Source: Balanoglossus misakiensis (lineage: Eukaryota; Hemichordata). From it: a stretch of DNA of 64,000 bases. The DNA is taken from NCBI GenBank assembly GCA_040954595.2, contig CM082595.2:4588001-4652000 (forward strand), in the 5' to 3' direction. The position numbers were made by a program, and so were the translations under genes. The notes under the pieces were generated by a model. The model searched no databases. It had not been told where the DNA came from and was given only the letters and a program-made list of their open reading frames with translations. Shown here piece after piece: positions 1 to 12,570 of the stretch. Numbering within the stretch: position 1 is the first letter of the stretch; each line of letters begins with the position of its first letter.

Positions 1-2296
1 CTTTAAGCTTTCGGTAATGCCCAAACATTCAGTAAACTTTTCCTAGGTTACGACACATTGGATGCTTGCCCATATGACACTACAGCGGTACGAAACACAA
101 CATAAGGAAAAGTAACTACGAGTCATAAAGAACATATCACAGATTTGTAACGACTATCAAAATTCACGACACGATTTCTTCCAAAACGGTACAAAACGTT
201 CTCAGTTTGCGATGGAACGCGTAGCATTGTCATGCAGTCGAGCATTCCTATGTGAATTGTCCAAGAAACAAGAATTCTTTTCCCCCTTTTTTTTCAAATA
301 CCCAAACTCGCCGTGACATGAATTGTCGTGCCTGGGGTGTCTTAGCGTGGTACGGGTGACGGTATCGACCCGCGATTAATAGGACCTGAATGGCGGGGCG
401 AACTACAGACGAAAAGTAATTAACGAACGACAATCCAAAAAAGGACACCGGCCGAAAGTTCTCTGTCTCAGCACAGAAATAGATAGAGACACCTGCATGG
501 CACCTGTGGACAGTTCAGCCTAGAATCGTCACAGTGTTTTAGACCACCCACTGCAATCCCCCACCCCCACGGGGACAGCTGTTGGAGTTTGAACACCAAG
601 AACCGACTCAGGGGTAAATCTCTCGCGAACGACTGCACATCCACGGGCAAGGCCATGACCAACTGCCCCGGCGACCGACAACTTCAAAGTCGCCCGGCCG
701 CGAGCTGAAAGTCAATGTCAGAGATTTATTTTATGGCCCTATTCAACTTCTCAATTGTCATCTGGCAAAGACAAAGGTGGACGCAGTTACAGACGACGTC
801 TCACTACATGCATTAACTTTAATTAAACGGTTTATCTCGAAACAGTCTTGAAATGGATTGGAACTAATTACACGTCATGATCTCGGATCACCCGGTTAGG
901 TAACGCTTTCTTATTACCCATCGGTCGCCGGTCCAATCGACGCGGTTAATTGAGTATTTGAATGTAATTTTTATGTATACTGTAGTGTGGGACTCCCGGT
1001 GTTTTTGAAAATTACGTTCTATGGGGAAAATTGTTTGTTATGTCCGGGTATAATAATTGCCCTTGGCGTTTGCTAACAGATCCTCTGAAAAAGCATAGGT
1101 GACAGTCTACTGTCTATGGTGACATCTGATAATATAAAAAATATCGCAGCTAAGTAGCGATAGAGGGCGCTGAAAACGTGATGCAAGGACGTGTTAGTCT
1201 TGAATGACGGCAAAAAAAGTGAAGGTCTCAGCTGTAATTTAAAAGTCTTGATTACATGTTAATTTTCCGAACTATGGAAGCGTTATTAATGAAGCGCGAA
1301 CGTCTTAGAACACGCAGCAAGGGAAGCGGCTTCTCTTGAATCGGGAAAAGACGTCTTAGTCACCCCGGCTGCAATTGTGGTCTCCTTGGCAACGCCAGAC
1401 GACATATCACCTTCCCACGGTATTAGTAAGAAAGGGGGTGTCTATGCAGTTGAATAACTTTCTAGAGAACGTGACATCCGTTGAATTAAGATTTTTTTTA
1501 AACAAATAGCAACAAAACATCGGTGGGACCGTCGGTAAGGAATGGAGGTGTGGGCGCACCAAGACAAAGAATTTTATTTCGTGCCCCTTGGGCCTCTAAA
1601 GGTCTGTGGATACATCTGAAAATGCAATGGCGATGAAATTAAAGTTTTCTTTCTCGCTTGCTTGCTTGGTACCCGCGTAACCGCGCAAGCGCGCCAACGG
1701 AACGCTCATCCGCCGAGACGACCTGTTGATCGCAGGCGGAAGACTTCTCGTGGAGAGAAGTGTTTTTGGTTGCACTCTCGCCCCCTACGGCAAGGCAGCG
1801 TCAGTCTTCCCGTCACACGCGCACTGCCATGCTACGACAACGCCGTGATTGTCTTCTCACGTCTGTCTAACAGCTTTCTATGATTGACAGTCTTCCTGAA
1901 GCAGCTTTTCGACAATTACTGTTTTTGAAGATATAGGCGTTTAGTCCTACAGATAGTCAAGAACTGTAATCTCCGACTAAGTGTCTGTTAACGAATTCTC
2001 TCCCTTTTTGTTGTTATTCTTTCATTAAAGTTGCCTTTCTTTTCCCCGTTGCAACTTGACATCTAACAATACGCGAAACACACATTGTATTTCTCCCTTT
2101 AGTTTCCGATCATGTGCAGCAAGTGCATTTGAGAGTTTTCATGATAAAGCCTTCACCTGTCTGTAAATCAGACGAATTCCCCATGAGGTAGCACGGCTTC
2201 TGGGCGCGATTTCCAGACCAGTGTATCAGGAAATAAGGCACAGCTTCCAAGCCGGCGAGGAACAGAACAGCTCACACGGGCAAGTCCAAATTAGTA
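1..2296. other. Non-coding stretch, start of window
   Basis: No gene recognised. One isolated high-affinity CSL core is at 1412-1418 (TTCCCACG). The sequence is AT-rich, with stop codons throughout all frames. Confidence 0.6.
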
Positions 2297-2438
2297 GCTA
2301 CGCCGCAACACAACGTGCGGGCTTTTTATATGGGGAAAATAATGAATGCATCACACCTGGTCACGCAAAATTCAAATTACGAAAGTAAGCAAAAACACAC
2401 CTGGTCACAAAACAACAGAAAACTTCTCCTACGTAACA
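2297..2438 (+). repeat. Dispersed repeat, copy 1 (about 142 bp), with two E-boxes
   Basis: This segment aligns with 18488-18631 in the same orientation. Shared blocks are GCCGCAAC, a pyrimidine-rich CTTTTTATA stretch, CACCTGGTC, ACGAAAGTAA, ACACACCTGGTC and AGAAAACTTCTCCTACGT. It carries two CACCTG E-boxes (2354-2359 and 2398-2403), both inside CACCTGGTC. It is non-coding. Confidence 0.75.
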
Positions 2439-2836
2439 CTATAAAAGAATCCCATATCCTATTTCACAGTTTTGGCAGAAAGATTCCGTCTCGCAATTTA
2501 GAGTAATTTAACTTTTTTGACATTATGCGAGAGACGCACAACTGAATGGGTCCTTTTAGTGATGCGCAGACTGTGACGTCATGATAGGCGATTTTTCCCG
2601 GGAAAATTGCCGACCCTGTTATATCGTAGGCCCTGGTAAAATATGCCCCGCGATCGATAAGCCAAATCGCACCTAAGACTCGAATCTCGTTAGAAGCACT
2701 CGCCGTGAATGTGCGAAGGAATGCAGACGGCGACTGGCGCAATTGAAGGACCGTGGGAGCGCCAACACTTGGAAACGTGAAGGAGGGAACAAGCTATTAG
2801 CGACAATACGCAACCGTTTCACGGAATCTCTAGTGT

Positions 2837-2970
2837 GATCGGTGATTTACATATCTCCCGCGAAAAAATAAATATCTTGCTCATCTTATGTCTATTCGGA
2901 ATGATCGGTGATTTACATATCTCCCGCGAAAAATCAAAATATTTCGCTAATCTTCCGTCGATTGGGAATG
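2837..2970 (+). repeat. Two-copy tandem repeat, 66-bp unit
   Basis: GATCGGTGATTTACATATCT and the following CCCGCGAAAAA occur at 2837 and again at 2903. The remainder of the unit is more diverged, and both copies end in GGAATGA. No coding function is apparent; short frames across it mirror each other because of the duplication. Confidence 0.85.
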
Positions 2971-5494
2971 ACAACCTTAACCAGTGGAAACCAGTTTTAC
3001 GCGTGCGATGCAACTTGTATAACAGAAAGTGATTGTGCTGCAGCAATTTTGCAAGTTCTTGTCACGAGCGCATCACATCCACGTGTCACATGACCTATAC
3101 TGTGTAATTTATCAGTATAATGCGATACTTTCTTTGGCTATCGTTTTTTCTCATGGTTAGCAATATAAGAAAAATATCACACGGCCATATCTCCGATTTA
3201 AAAAGGAATTTGAACCGTCGGGTTAAATTTGGTGTTTGTACGTCAAGCCACAAAACCCCGGGGTCATTCAGTTTTACAATGACTGAAACAAAGCGACTAC
3301 CACTGCAAAGAATTTCAATCTACGTTTAGAAGTATGTGTCGCCAAGATGCCATCGCCATGTTCACGGTCACCCCCCCCCCCCCCCCCCCCCATTTTCAAA
3401 GTTCATGCAACAACGATGACGCGATGCGAAACAAGCACTTTTCGGAGGAGGGGCCCTCACGATGCACGACGTTTTGTGTCAAATGTCGTTCGCACCCGCT
3501 GACTGACCGTGACATTGTCGATACCCGTATAGGGGTTGTGCTATGAGATACTGGTGCACATGTACATCCATGCCCGTATAGACCTACATATGAAATTCCC
3601 TGAACAAAACGTTGCGTGAAACATGTCTCAGATTCCCACGGAACTGTAATAGAACTGTAAACCCCCTGGGCCATCTTGTTTTACCATTTAAAAATTGTGA
3701 TATATGCGAGCCCGCATATATCACTGTCCACTGTCCATCGTGAACACCTATTTCGTGCAAAAACGCCAAGATAATGACATTGACACATTGCCTCACACCC
3801 AGGCAAACAGGTCTGACTATTCCCGGGGTTTACTAAAGATTGGGTTGTACTACCAGCAAAGTGCCAATCGAGCGTTTACGACCACTCATGATGATCGTGT
3901 GGGGCCAATGGCATTTGCAAAGAGAGATATACATGTACATTGTCCATATTGCACGACAACGATGCGATAACAAGGGAATCGATCGCTTGCATCACATACG
4001 ACTGTTCTACAGTCCACGATTGAACATTCTTGGTGTGATTTCATCGATTCGTGACTTTCTAAGCCATAGAAAAAAGTTGCATATGTCATTTGTGGTCGGT
4101 GGATAAATAGGTCGTAGCCACAAGGCATACATTCCATTAAAGTGTGATGTGTTGAAACACGACAAGTAATTCAGCAACATGATAAAAATACGGAACTAAA
4201 TCATTTCTGGCGAATTAGGGCCACAGCAAGTTTCTAATACATGTATTGTCGTTTTGAAATTCAGACGGAAAAGTCGTTATTTGAATGGCAACGGTTGAAG
4301 GATATGTATGATCACTCTTATGGTCATTTCTTCGCCACATCCACATTGTTGTCTGTTTGTACACGTACCCAGAAGAGTAAAAGAAACCCCTTATCATAGA
4401 TGCAGGACACCCCAATTATCGCCATTGTGCAGGAATATATATTTACAGCAAACCGAGTGTACATAATCTTGGCGTATTAGCAAAATGGCCTCTTGTTCCG
4501 ATTGTATTCCTTGGGAGAGACTCCTCCAGAAATGTGTGGGAATTTTTTTGCTCGAGGAGACCCTTTGTGTTTTCAAGAAAAGATTACCGAAGTTACAAGA
4601 GTTTTCACGAAGAATCGCATCGTAATGACGACAAATGTTGATTTTGTCCCCGGGGCTGACAGTGACGTTGCGGCCAATGGCAAGTCGTGGGCCGTGGGGA
4701 AAGCTACTTTCAGGTGACGGTGTTAGTGAGCACGATTTGTGCTCGAGTTCGGCCGTTTTCCACCGTCCCTGCAACAGGCTACCCAAGAAGTCGCTTCTTT
4801 TCGTTCTTTTCTTGAAATATTCTTGCCACAGCCCGGTTTTTTTTTATCGTCATATCTCCAGGGCTTTTTTTCCCGCCAGAACTTCCCATTCAAACGGAAC
4901 ACTGTCTCTAGTGTGTATTACCCGGTTTTCGACACCCCGTTAGCGCTTCGTCCATCAGCTTTTGTGGACCCCTGCTTTAGAACAATGCGAGCTCATTTAA
5001 CCAGGCTTCTCTCAGTCCGTTTCTGTACACAGCTCGTCTTGTAACAGTTGACAAACAATTGATACCACCCTACTCAGGGCAAAAATTATCATCTCACTGA
5101 ATGGATTAGAGTGGCTTCAGAACAGGCTTGTTGACACGTCATTAATACGCCATTGAACCGTCCAGAAAATTTCCCGCGAAATCATTCTCCCGGGCAAAGG
5201 ATTCTGGGAAACGAATTCCTCCAGATATAGAATTAGTGTTAGAGCCATCGTTAAGGCTTCCCAACCATCGACATATAGATTAAAATACTAGTTAACATAA
5301 ATTAAAAATTTGGATTCAGAGAGTCATGTTTTACATGCAGACTGCTACATCTCACTAGCGAAAATTTATTCGCTATCACACTGTCACTTGTAAATCTCGA
5401 CATTTGTAACTGTGCGATAATGGGCAAAACACGTCGCCCACCTATTTTTTTTTCTGCATAATGAGTCGATTCTTTGATTCTGGTATCCAGAAGC
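2971..5494. other. Non-coding stretch
   Basis: No gene recognised; only short random frames. It contains the poly-C tract at 3370 and one CSL core at 3633-3639. Confidence 0.6.
3370..3392 (+). repeat. Poly-C tract
   Basis: About 22 consecutive C, the longest such run on this strand. Others are at about 11016 (inside the 615-bp element) and 12779 (followed by CA repeats). They are potential i-motif/G-quadruplex sequences and likely length-variable. Confidence 0.9.
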
Positions 5495-5760
5495 TACATT
5501 ATCGTGGAATAAATTAATTTAGCAATTGTCCGCTTTTTGCAACTTGATAGTCGCGGAATACATAATCAAGGAATAAATTAATTGTTCAAAAGCCCATTTT
5601 AACCATTTGATGATAATGGAATACATTATCGTGGAATAAATTAATTGAGCATGGGTTCAGCTTTGTGACAATTTGAAAGTCGTAAGATACATTATCAAGG
5701 AATAAATTGATCGATCAAAAGCCCGTTTTTCACAATTTGATAGCTACGGGGTACATTCAC
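5495..5760 (+). repeat. Tandem array, unit about 64 bp, four copies plus a partial one
   Basis: TACATTATC (or TACATAATC) followed by a few bases and GGAATAAATTAATTG recurs at 5495, 5559, 5622 and 5688, with a degenerate start at 5752. The spacing is 63-66 bp. The second half of the unit is CAAAAGCCCNTTTT...CAATTTGATAGTCG. A related fragment (GAATAAATTAATTGGTCAA) lies near 6255. The array is non-coding and AT-rich. Confidence 0.85.
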
Positions 5761-8700
5761 ATGGAACAAGTAAAGAATAGCCAATTTATATGTGGTTTGC
5801 CAAGAATAGCGCATTCTCCACGATGCACAAATTGGCGCAATTGGGCAAAATGCGTACAAATATCGAATGAGAATGTCAGGTATGCTTGACACACATTCAA
5901 TTTTAACACATTTTAGTGTTTTGCTCTTCAAAATAAACTGGCCGAAGAGTCGAATAGATTTGATTTTTTTTTTGTGAATGACAAAAAGTAGATGTCGATA
6001 ACCATGTGGGCCGCGAATATTTCCAACTATTGGACGTTGGAATTTAACAAGGGTAAATTTCTAGGGCGTGTTTCCGAGCACTGTTTTAAGCAACCTTTCT
6101 GGTTTGCATTTGAAACCGCGGGGTTCTGAATTCCCTGAGAATTTCGTGTCACACAAACAAATCTAAAATTACGGACCTCTCATCCCTCTATTTGGAAAAA
6201 AAATTCTTGTGATTTTTTTAATTCTGATTATGCCAACAGAATAAATTGTCAATGAATAAATTAATTGGTCAATACTTCATTAGATCTCTGATAAAATTTC
6301 AGTGCCAATGAAGTGTCCCTTTCACGCTTTTTGCGCATTGAAGATTTCGCGCGCGATTTTTAAATTTACGCCTTTCTTTAAAGTTACAATTGTGAGCAAA
6401 GATTCGAATTAGAGACCTGTTGGGCGTTTCGGCATGACTTTGTGATGCTTCACGATCAGAACAGCATCGCGTGAAAAATAGACTAAATTCACAAATTATT
6501 GCATCACTTTGGTTACGAGTCTCTCTATGAAGCGTATGTGTATGATCGCGTTGCGGTAACCGAAACCAGGCCAGCCCCGAATTCGAAACTCAGCTCAGTA
6601 CAAGAAACTCGGTCAAAGCAAGCAAAAAGTAGGAAGGGTATTGAAAATCTCGATAAAGACAAAAAACCACAAAGCGACTAGTTGGCTAGTCTTCAACGAC
6701 GTGTCTAATTGTTGGAGTTGTCAACGTGCTCGTCACCGTGCGCATTCATCACCACGCAGGGATGGTGCTGAAGGTAAAAGCTGGCATCGTGAATCGCTCT
6801 CTCCTCATAAATTATCGCAAGTTTCGTTTCGCGACGCCATGGTTCCCGCGCTGCACTGAACATGTCATCAACGCATCAGTTATCACCCATCCAAAAGCAA
6901 TTGATAGAGAGACTGCATAACACTAGCTGAAAAAATCACATCTGTAAAATTCTTTCATATTCTTGTAAAGAGAGAGTGACTATAGAAAGGAGGCAACAAA
7001 ATCATGAAAGTGTGAGCATTTAGAAATAAATCCTCTTACAATTCGTGCATGGGTACAGCTCTTGTGATGACTGATTCAGTATTGTGCAGCAAAATGTAAA
7101 TACATGCAAATATAAAATGCCACGTGAAAATACATGTAACACTGAAATGTGCTGCAAAAGATGGCGACTCTGACCAATATATGTAAACCTATGAGGTTCA
7201 AATACATGATTCCGAAATCGTTTCGCCAGGAAAGGCTGTACTTGGAAAACGCAACGTTAAAACCATTTTCCCGGGAAAACCACCACTTACAGGAAAAGTG
7301 TCATCTTTATTCATATAGGTACTTGAGTGTATTCTTCCCCAAGTGACAATGTCATGGATAGGTCACACATGCGCAATGGGGTGACAATGGGTCCTGTGTA
7401 GGGGAATGTGGCCAGGGTGAGCAGAGCGTGATTTACCGAGGTGGTGGCCACTATTGTCTGGCTACAATGATGCCTTTTGGGGTTAACTATCTGCTAACGT
7501 GGTGGGCGACGTTGGGTGGAGTCGGTAATGCATACCTATGTGCTTTTTTGCCGGGAAATTCAGAATATCATTTCCTCTGCTATAGCTACCACATGCTGAA
7601 GTTATGAATTTTCTGGTGATTCTCCCACGGTTACATAAACGAATACATAGTACGTTCACGTATATGTATGTAGAAAGCAAAGGCTGGTTGCAAAATGAAA
7701 ATAAGGGGCGTCTTTGTCAGTATAAACACTCTCAATGTCTACACTAATACCGATGGCAAACTTGGAGTACATACGTGCTCACTCGTCACTTGTCTTATTC
7801 AAGGTGACGGCGAGATGCACACTGAATGACAGCGAGACTATTAGGAGGCTAATGTGCCTCTAATCAGAATAAGCCGGACGTAGTTCTTTGTTCATAATTA
7901 TTCCTGTAGATCCGTTTAATTAAACCTTTTGAGTAATTAACCGTGCGTTAGTTTCATCGTGTGTCCACCATCGCCCATACTTCGAATGCAATCGCATGCT
8001 TAATGTAGATGGATCGTCGCGAGACATCCCTGTCGTTCGTCAAGGGGGATTAGGGGAGATTGAATGACGTCACAGCGGAAGTCCCGACATGCCCGACCTC
8101 CGCTTGTCCATTCAACGAAATCAGAATCTTGTGCAAAATTTGAAAGAGTTCCCGGTATTTGGAGTGATGGTGTAAATTCGCGGAAAGTACGAATGATCAA
8201 TTGTTGTCGCACCCCTTTCCCGATTCCATTTGCAATTTTAAAGAACAACAGTTTCCAATCTCCATGTCGCTTTTCAACTCTTGCCATTGTACTTCTATGC
8301 AGACTTGACTATTGAAGGAACCGTGCACCTATTTTTAGCAACCATTAAAAAGCAATTATAGCAAAAGCTATTTCTGTTTCGACGTTTAGAGTACGTACGT
8401 AAAAGCAATTTCAGAACTTTTCATCCATTCATCGGTAATTTCATCCCCGCGAAGGATGCCAAGACTAATATATTCGTAATGCCACGAAATAATAAGAGAT
8501 ACAGGTACCTACAATATGGCGTCGGGCGTTTCGCTAAAATCGCATGCAATGGCCCGACAGCCCATAATATCAAAGACAACAATTGATAGCTTACAGCAAA
8601 TAACCATTACAGGGTAATCGGGGTATTTTAGATGTTAAAGTTCCTTCAAAAAGGTTATATTTTTACGAAATAGGCACGCCAATGGAGCAATCTTCAGCCC

Positions 8701-10857
8701 TGGCCACCACGTCCCTTTTAACCAATCGTTGAATATTCATGAGTATAGACAGGCCACCTGTATCGAATCAATTCTCCGTCCATCCATGTCCATTAGTAAA
8801 CTCAACTCATTAAAAAGTCTAATTCCGGTTTGTGGTAATTTGTTCTGTTTTTTTAGAAACTGTTCTCTGTCTCTTTATTTGGTTGTTCGATATGTGCTAC
8901 ATGTATCTTATGTACATGTACCAACCTGAACTGAAACTGCGCAGAAGTTCAATCAGTTTATTAATATGTCTGGCATATTTTTATGAAGATCTTTTCCCCT
9001 CTTCGTGTTGTACTAATAGATCAGAAACATTCGAAGGTCATTCTTTGATCTCGAAATGAAATGAGATTGTGTAACATTTCGTAGAATTTCCCAGCTTCCC
9101 GCGGGAACCACCTTCCTAAAACAGACGTGAGACGAGTCTCACCACGTCAAGAGTGCGTGCAGTGAGATTGTTCCAACGGAGGTGGTTTGGCTTACTGCCG
9201 GTGACAGTATGTGATAAAATGGGAGAATGAGAGAACATAGAAATTTCTGACCAAAGTTTTGCAAACGAGGTGTGCACAATTCACAATCCACGCATTCTAT
9301 TGACACCAACCATGTTGCCAACGCGACGCGCGCAGGTGCCCAAAAAGTGATTCAGGAAAGCCTTTCGCAATTGCTGTCTCACTGAACCAGACAATGACCA
9401 TCACATTATCATGTATAATTTGTATTTCAACCGTTGGGACTACACCATGCATAACCTTCAATGACAGCCTCCCTAGTCGACGCTGCATCGCTTATCGCTG
9501 CTTCAAAAGATATTTTAATATCACTCACAATAATAAATTATCATCGCATATTAATTAGGTAGGAGAAAGTGGTAGATAATGAAAGCTTTAATCAGCATTG
9601 GCATCATCAGCTTTCGTTTGTTAATCTCTAGTCCCCCTTTCTGTATTTAAACATAGAATTTTATGCAGGACTTTGAAAGAACTAATATTATCATTGGCTT
9701 TTCAAGAAAGCCACACTCTCTTACAGCCCCACGCCATAGTATGTGTAAAGGTGTCCATTTGACCTATCACCTCTTTGAGCCTACAGATAAAGTCAAGGAT
9801 ATTTTACGATTCATTGAACTTTAGGCGTGTCCGTCCACTTTTTACTTTTCAACTCCCGTTTTTGAAAGCTCTGTCGCGTTTGACATTTGAAATCAAGACG
9901 ATGACTACAAAGCTCATTGAGAAACACGGGAGTGTCGTGTTGTTAGCCCCAGGGATGGGGCTTCATCATGTTTGTGACTGAGTTCGTGTCTTGGTGTCTG
10001 GCGTCTCTCAGTTGTCAGAATTGATTTTCGCTTGATTTTCACTGGAAAGAGCGAGACAATGATCGCAGGTTATGGCACGCAAAATCTCGTGGAGGAAAGA
10101 ATGATGAAGACATATACGTAAAGATGAGTCAAGTCGACAAAATGCATGGCTGTTGTTCAACACTGGTTCATAGCAATCGCAAATGGACCCAAGCAGACAT
10201 GAATGCATTTATAATATTAAAAAAAAACACCGCAGCATTAACATGCATGTATGTAGCCAGCGTGTTTTCTGCTTGTTGGAAAAGAACGTCACATGCCATT
10301 GTAAATTAACATAGTAAAACATTTTGCATTTTGCACCCTAGAAGTTTAAACTCTGTAAAGACTTCCTGATTTCCTGGCGGGATGTGCAGTGAAGAGAAAA
10401 CAGGCCAGAAGTAACAATCGAACGTTCCTCATTTGGTATTCATTAGAATTCTGCGCCGGAAACGTTTAGAATGGCAAGTTAATCCTTGACATTGAAACAC
10501 AAACTTTCAATCGCTCATAATTATTCAAGAACTTAAAGGTTGCTTTCGTAAACATTCCGAAGACGAGTTTGTAAGAAGACGTCACTGACGTAGATAACTG
10601 ATAATGCATCGCATCCCATTTCAGTATTGAAATGCTATGATAATTTATTTCCTATCACGTTAACATGTTGGATATGAACGGGATTATAATTCACTTATTG
10701 TGAAATTGTCAAAAATCATCTCATTAGGTCGCTCTGTCATGTAAAGGGAAAACGCAAAAAAGTCGTTTATGTGCCTTTAACACTGAACCATTATCTCAGC
10801 CATAGCGCGAAGGAAGTGAGAAAAGACTGAGTCACAACCTACACTATAGAGATGTTT
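5761..10857. other. Non-coding stretch
   Basis: No gene, RNA or clear element seen, apart from a fragment related to the 64-bp array near 6255 and an inverted copy of the GATAATTTAT core at 9521-9557. It has no CSL core. Confidence 0.6.
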
Positions 10858-12570
10858 TCACGCCTGCGCAGTACCCTGGACATGGAATTTGAAAGACAAT
10901 ACATGTACATGTACAATGTACCGTAGTTTGCCGGGTAAGAGCCCCTGCTCGGACAAACGCCCCCCCCCCTGGTTTTAGGGCCCATTTGTAGATCGAGGCC
11001 ATATCCGGTCTAAAGCCCCCCCCCCCCCCCCGGCCGAATATCCATTAAATTCTTGGAAATTTAATAAAGTGCAATGCAAAAAAGGCGGATTTTCATCCCC
11101 AAAGTCACTAAAAGTGAAAAAAAAAAATGTATGATGATTTACTTTCGCGCTGATTATCGTACCCACCGCGGCCGACTGGCCACGCTGAGTTATATATAGC
11201 CGCTCTAGAAAACATGACCTCAGACAGGTCCCTCGGGACCGTGCCTCGAATTCAACGATCACGTAGATGGACGCGCTGCCGCGTGTGAGGTCACCGGGGA
11301 GCTTTCCAAAGCGGCCGCGTGGAGCTGCTTCAGTCCGTCCTCGACGCGAAACACCCAACATTGGAAGATCCCGACTTGGACTCGGAGAATGAACCACTCA
11401 AAAATTTGCATAAAAGTCGAGGTGGCCATCCCTCATTTGCATAAATCTCGAGGCCATATCCGGGCTAAAGCCCCCCCCTGTTTTTTCGCTAATCTGTTGG
11501 CCCAGCACCCGGGGCTCTTACCCGGCAAACTACGGTAGTACGATTGGCGATGCCTGTGTGTCTCAGGGAAAGGGTATATTAATTTATTCAATGATAATTT
11601 ATGACTAGTGAAACCAAATTTAGAACCTCGCAAAACGTTTGTCGTCGTGAAATGGGGTTGCAAAGAGGCAAGATCAAAGCTCAAAGAATGAAAATGTCTG
11701 CTGCTTCTCGTTGCTGAGGACAGAACTCAGCGTTGCCAAGGTGTTGCCGTGTACTTAACGCATGCGTGGTATAAATGCAGGTACAATGTACATGTATATT
11801 TTGTACGGTTCCAGAAACAAAAGCTGGATTAATTAATTAAATGATAATTTATTACTAGTGAAATCAGAAACACCGAAATTTGACAAAACCCTATTGATAA
11901 CGAAATAGCCGATAAAAATGTTTAACGCATGCGTGATACCCTGGACAGAAATTGAAAGACAATTGCATGATTTCATCATTGACAAAGCTGTATTAATTAA
12001 TTCAATGATAATTTATGACTAGTGAAATCAGAATTAAACTTGAAAGCACAATGTAGTGATAAATGGCCCAGTGTCGTCCCAGAGCAGTGAAACTATCTTC
12101 GAATCATACAAAGTAAAATTGCAAGTTAACCCACTGAAAATAGACTGGGACTATTTGAAAGTTTCCTTAGGTAAATGCATTGCTAGTTTGTAATTATTAT
12201 TTTTTTTATTCCCCTTATTCTAGAAACGGTAGACTAATATTTCTGTCATAGTACATTGTATAAGTGAGTACTAGAGAATGTAATGATTTTTTTCATAAAT
12301 TCAATTCCCCAAACGACATCTTTTTGCTTTTAGTAAGAACTAACACGATTTGCCATAGCATGGTCTTCGTGTTCATCCCCATGTCGTCACAATATCATCT
12401 CGAGATAATACTTCTTTAGCTCTTTGTGAATTGATAAAGGCTGTTGTCTCTCAAATTCTATACGCTGGGCTCTAATTCTCCCTGTGGGTTCAGTGGTGAT
12501 AACGAACCGCGTATGAATCAGACTGCGCATGCTTCATTAATGCAACGATAATTTATTGCGGGTGAAATCC
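10858..12570 (+). repeat. Degenerate tandem/dispersed repeat with TTAATTAATTNAATGATAATTTAT core, four copies
   Basis: Core copies at 11577-11613, 11828-11870, 11991-12032 and 12535-12570 share ATGATAATTTATNACTAGTGAAA or a close variant. Each copy is preceded by a GCATGCG-type palindrome (10863, 11759, 11925, 12525), and two are also preceded by CCCTGGACA...TTGAAAGACAAT. A fifth, inverted and weaker copy lies at 9521-9557. The first copy is split by the 615-bp TIR element. The core is dense in ATTA homeodomain-type words and GATAA. Confidence 0.75.
10921..11535. mobile_element. 615-bp non-autonomous TIR element with C-run subterminal repeats
   Basis: A 25-bp perfect terminal inverted repeat beginning CCGTAGTTTGCCGGG lies at 10921-10945 and, inverted, at 11511-11535. 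TA flanks both ends. Inside, the phrase GAGGCCATATCCGG followed by CTAAAG and a run of C occurs twice in direct orientation (about 10994-11020 and 11449-11477). No transposase frame is present. The element interrupts a copy of the repeat array described at 10858-12570. Confidence 0.82.
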
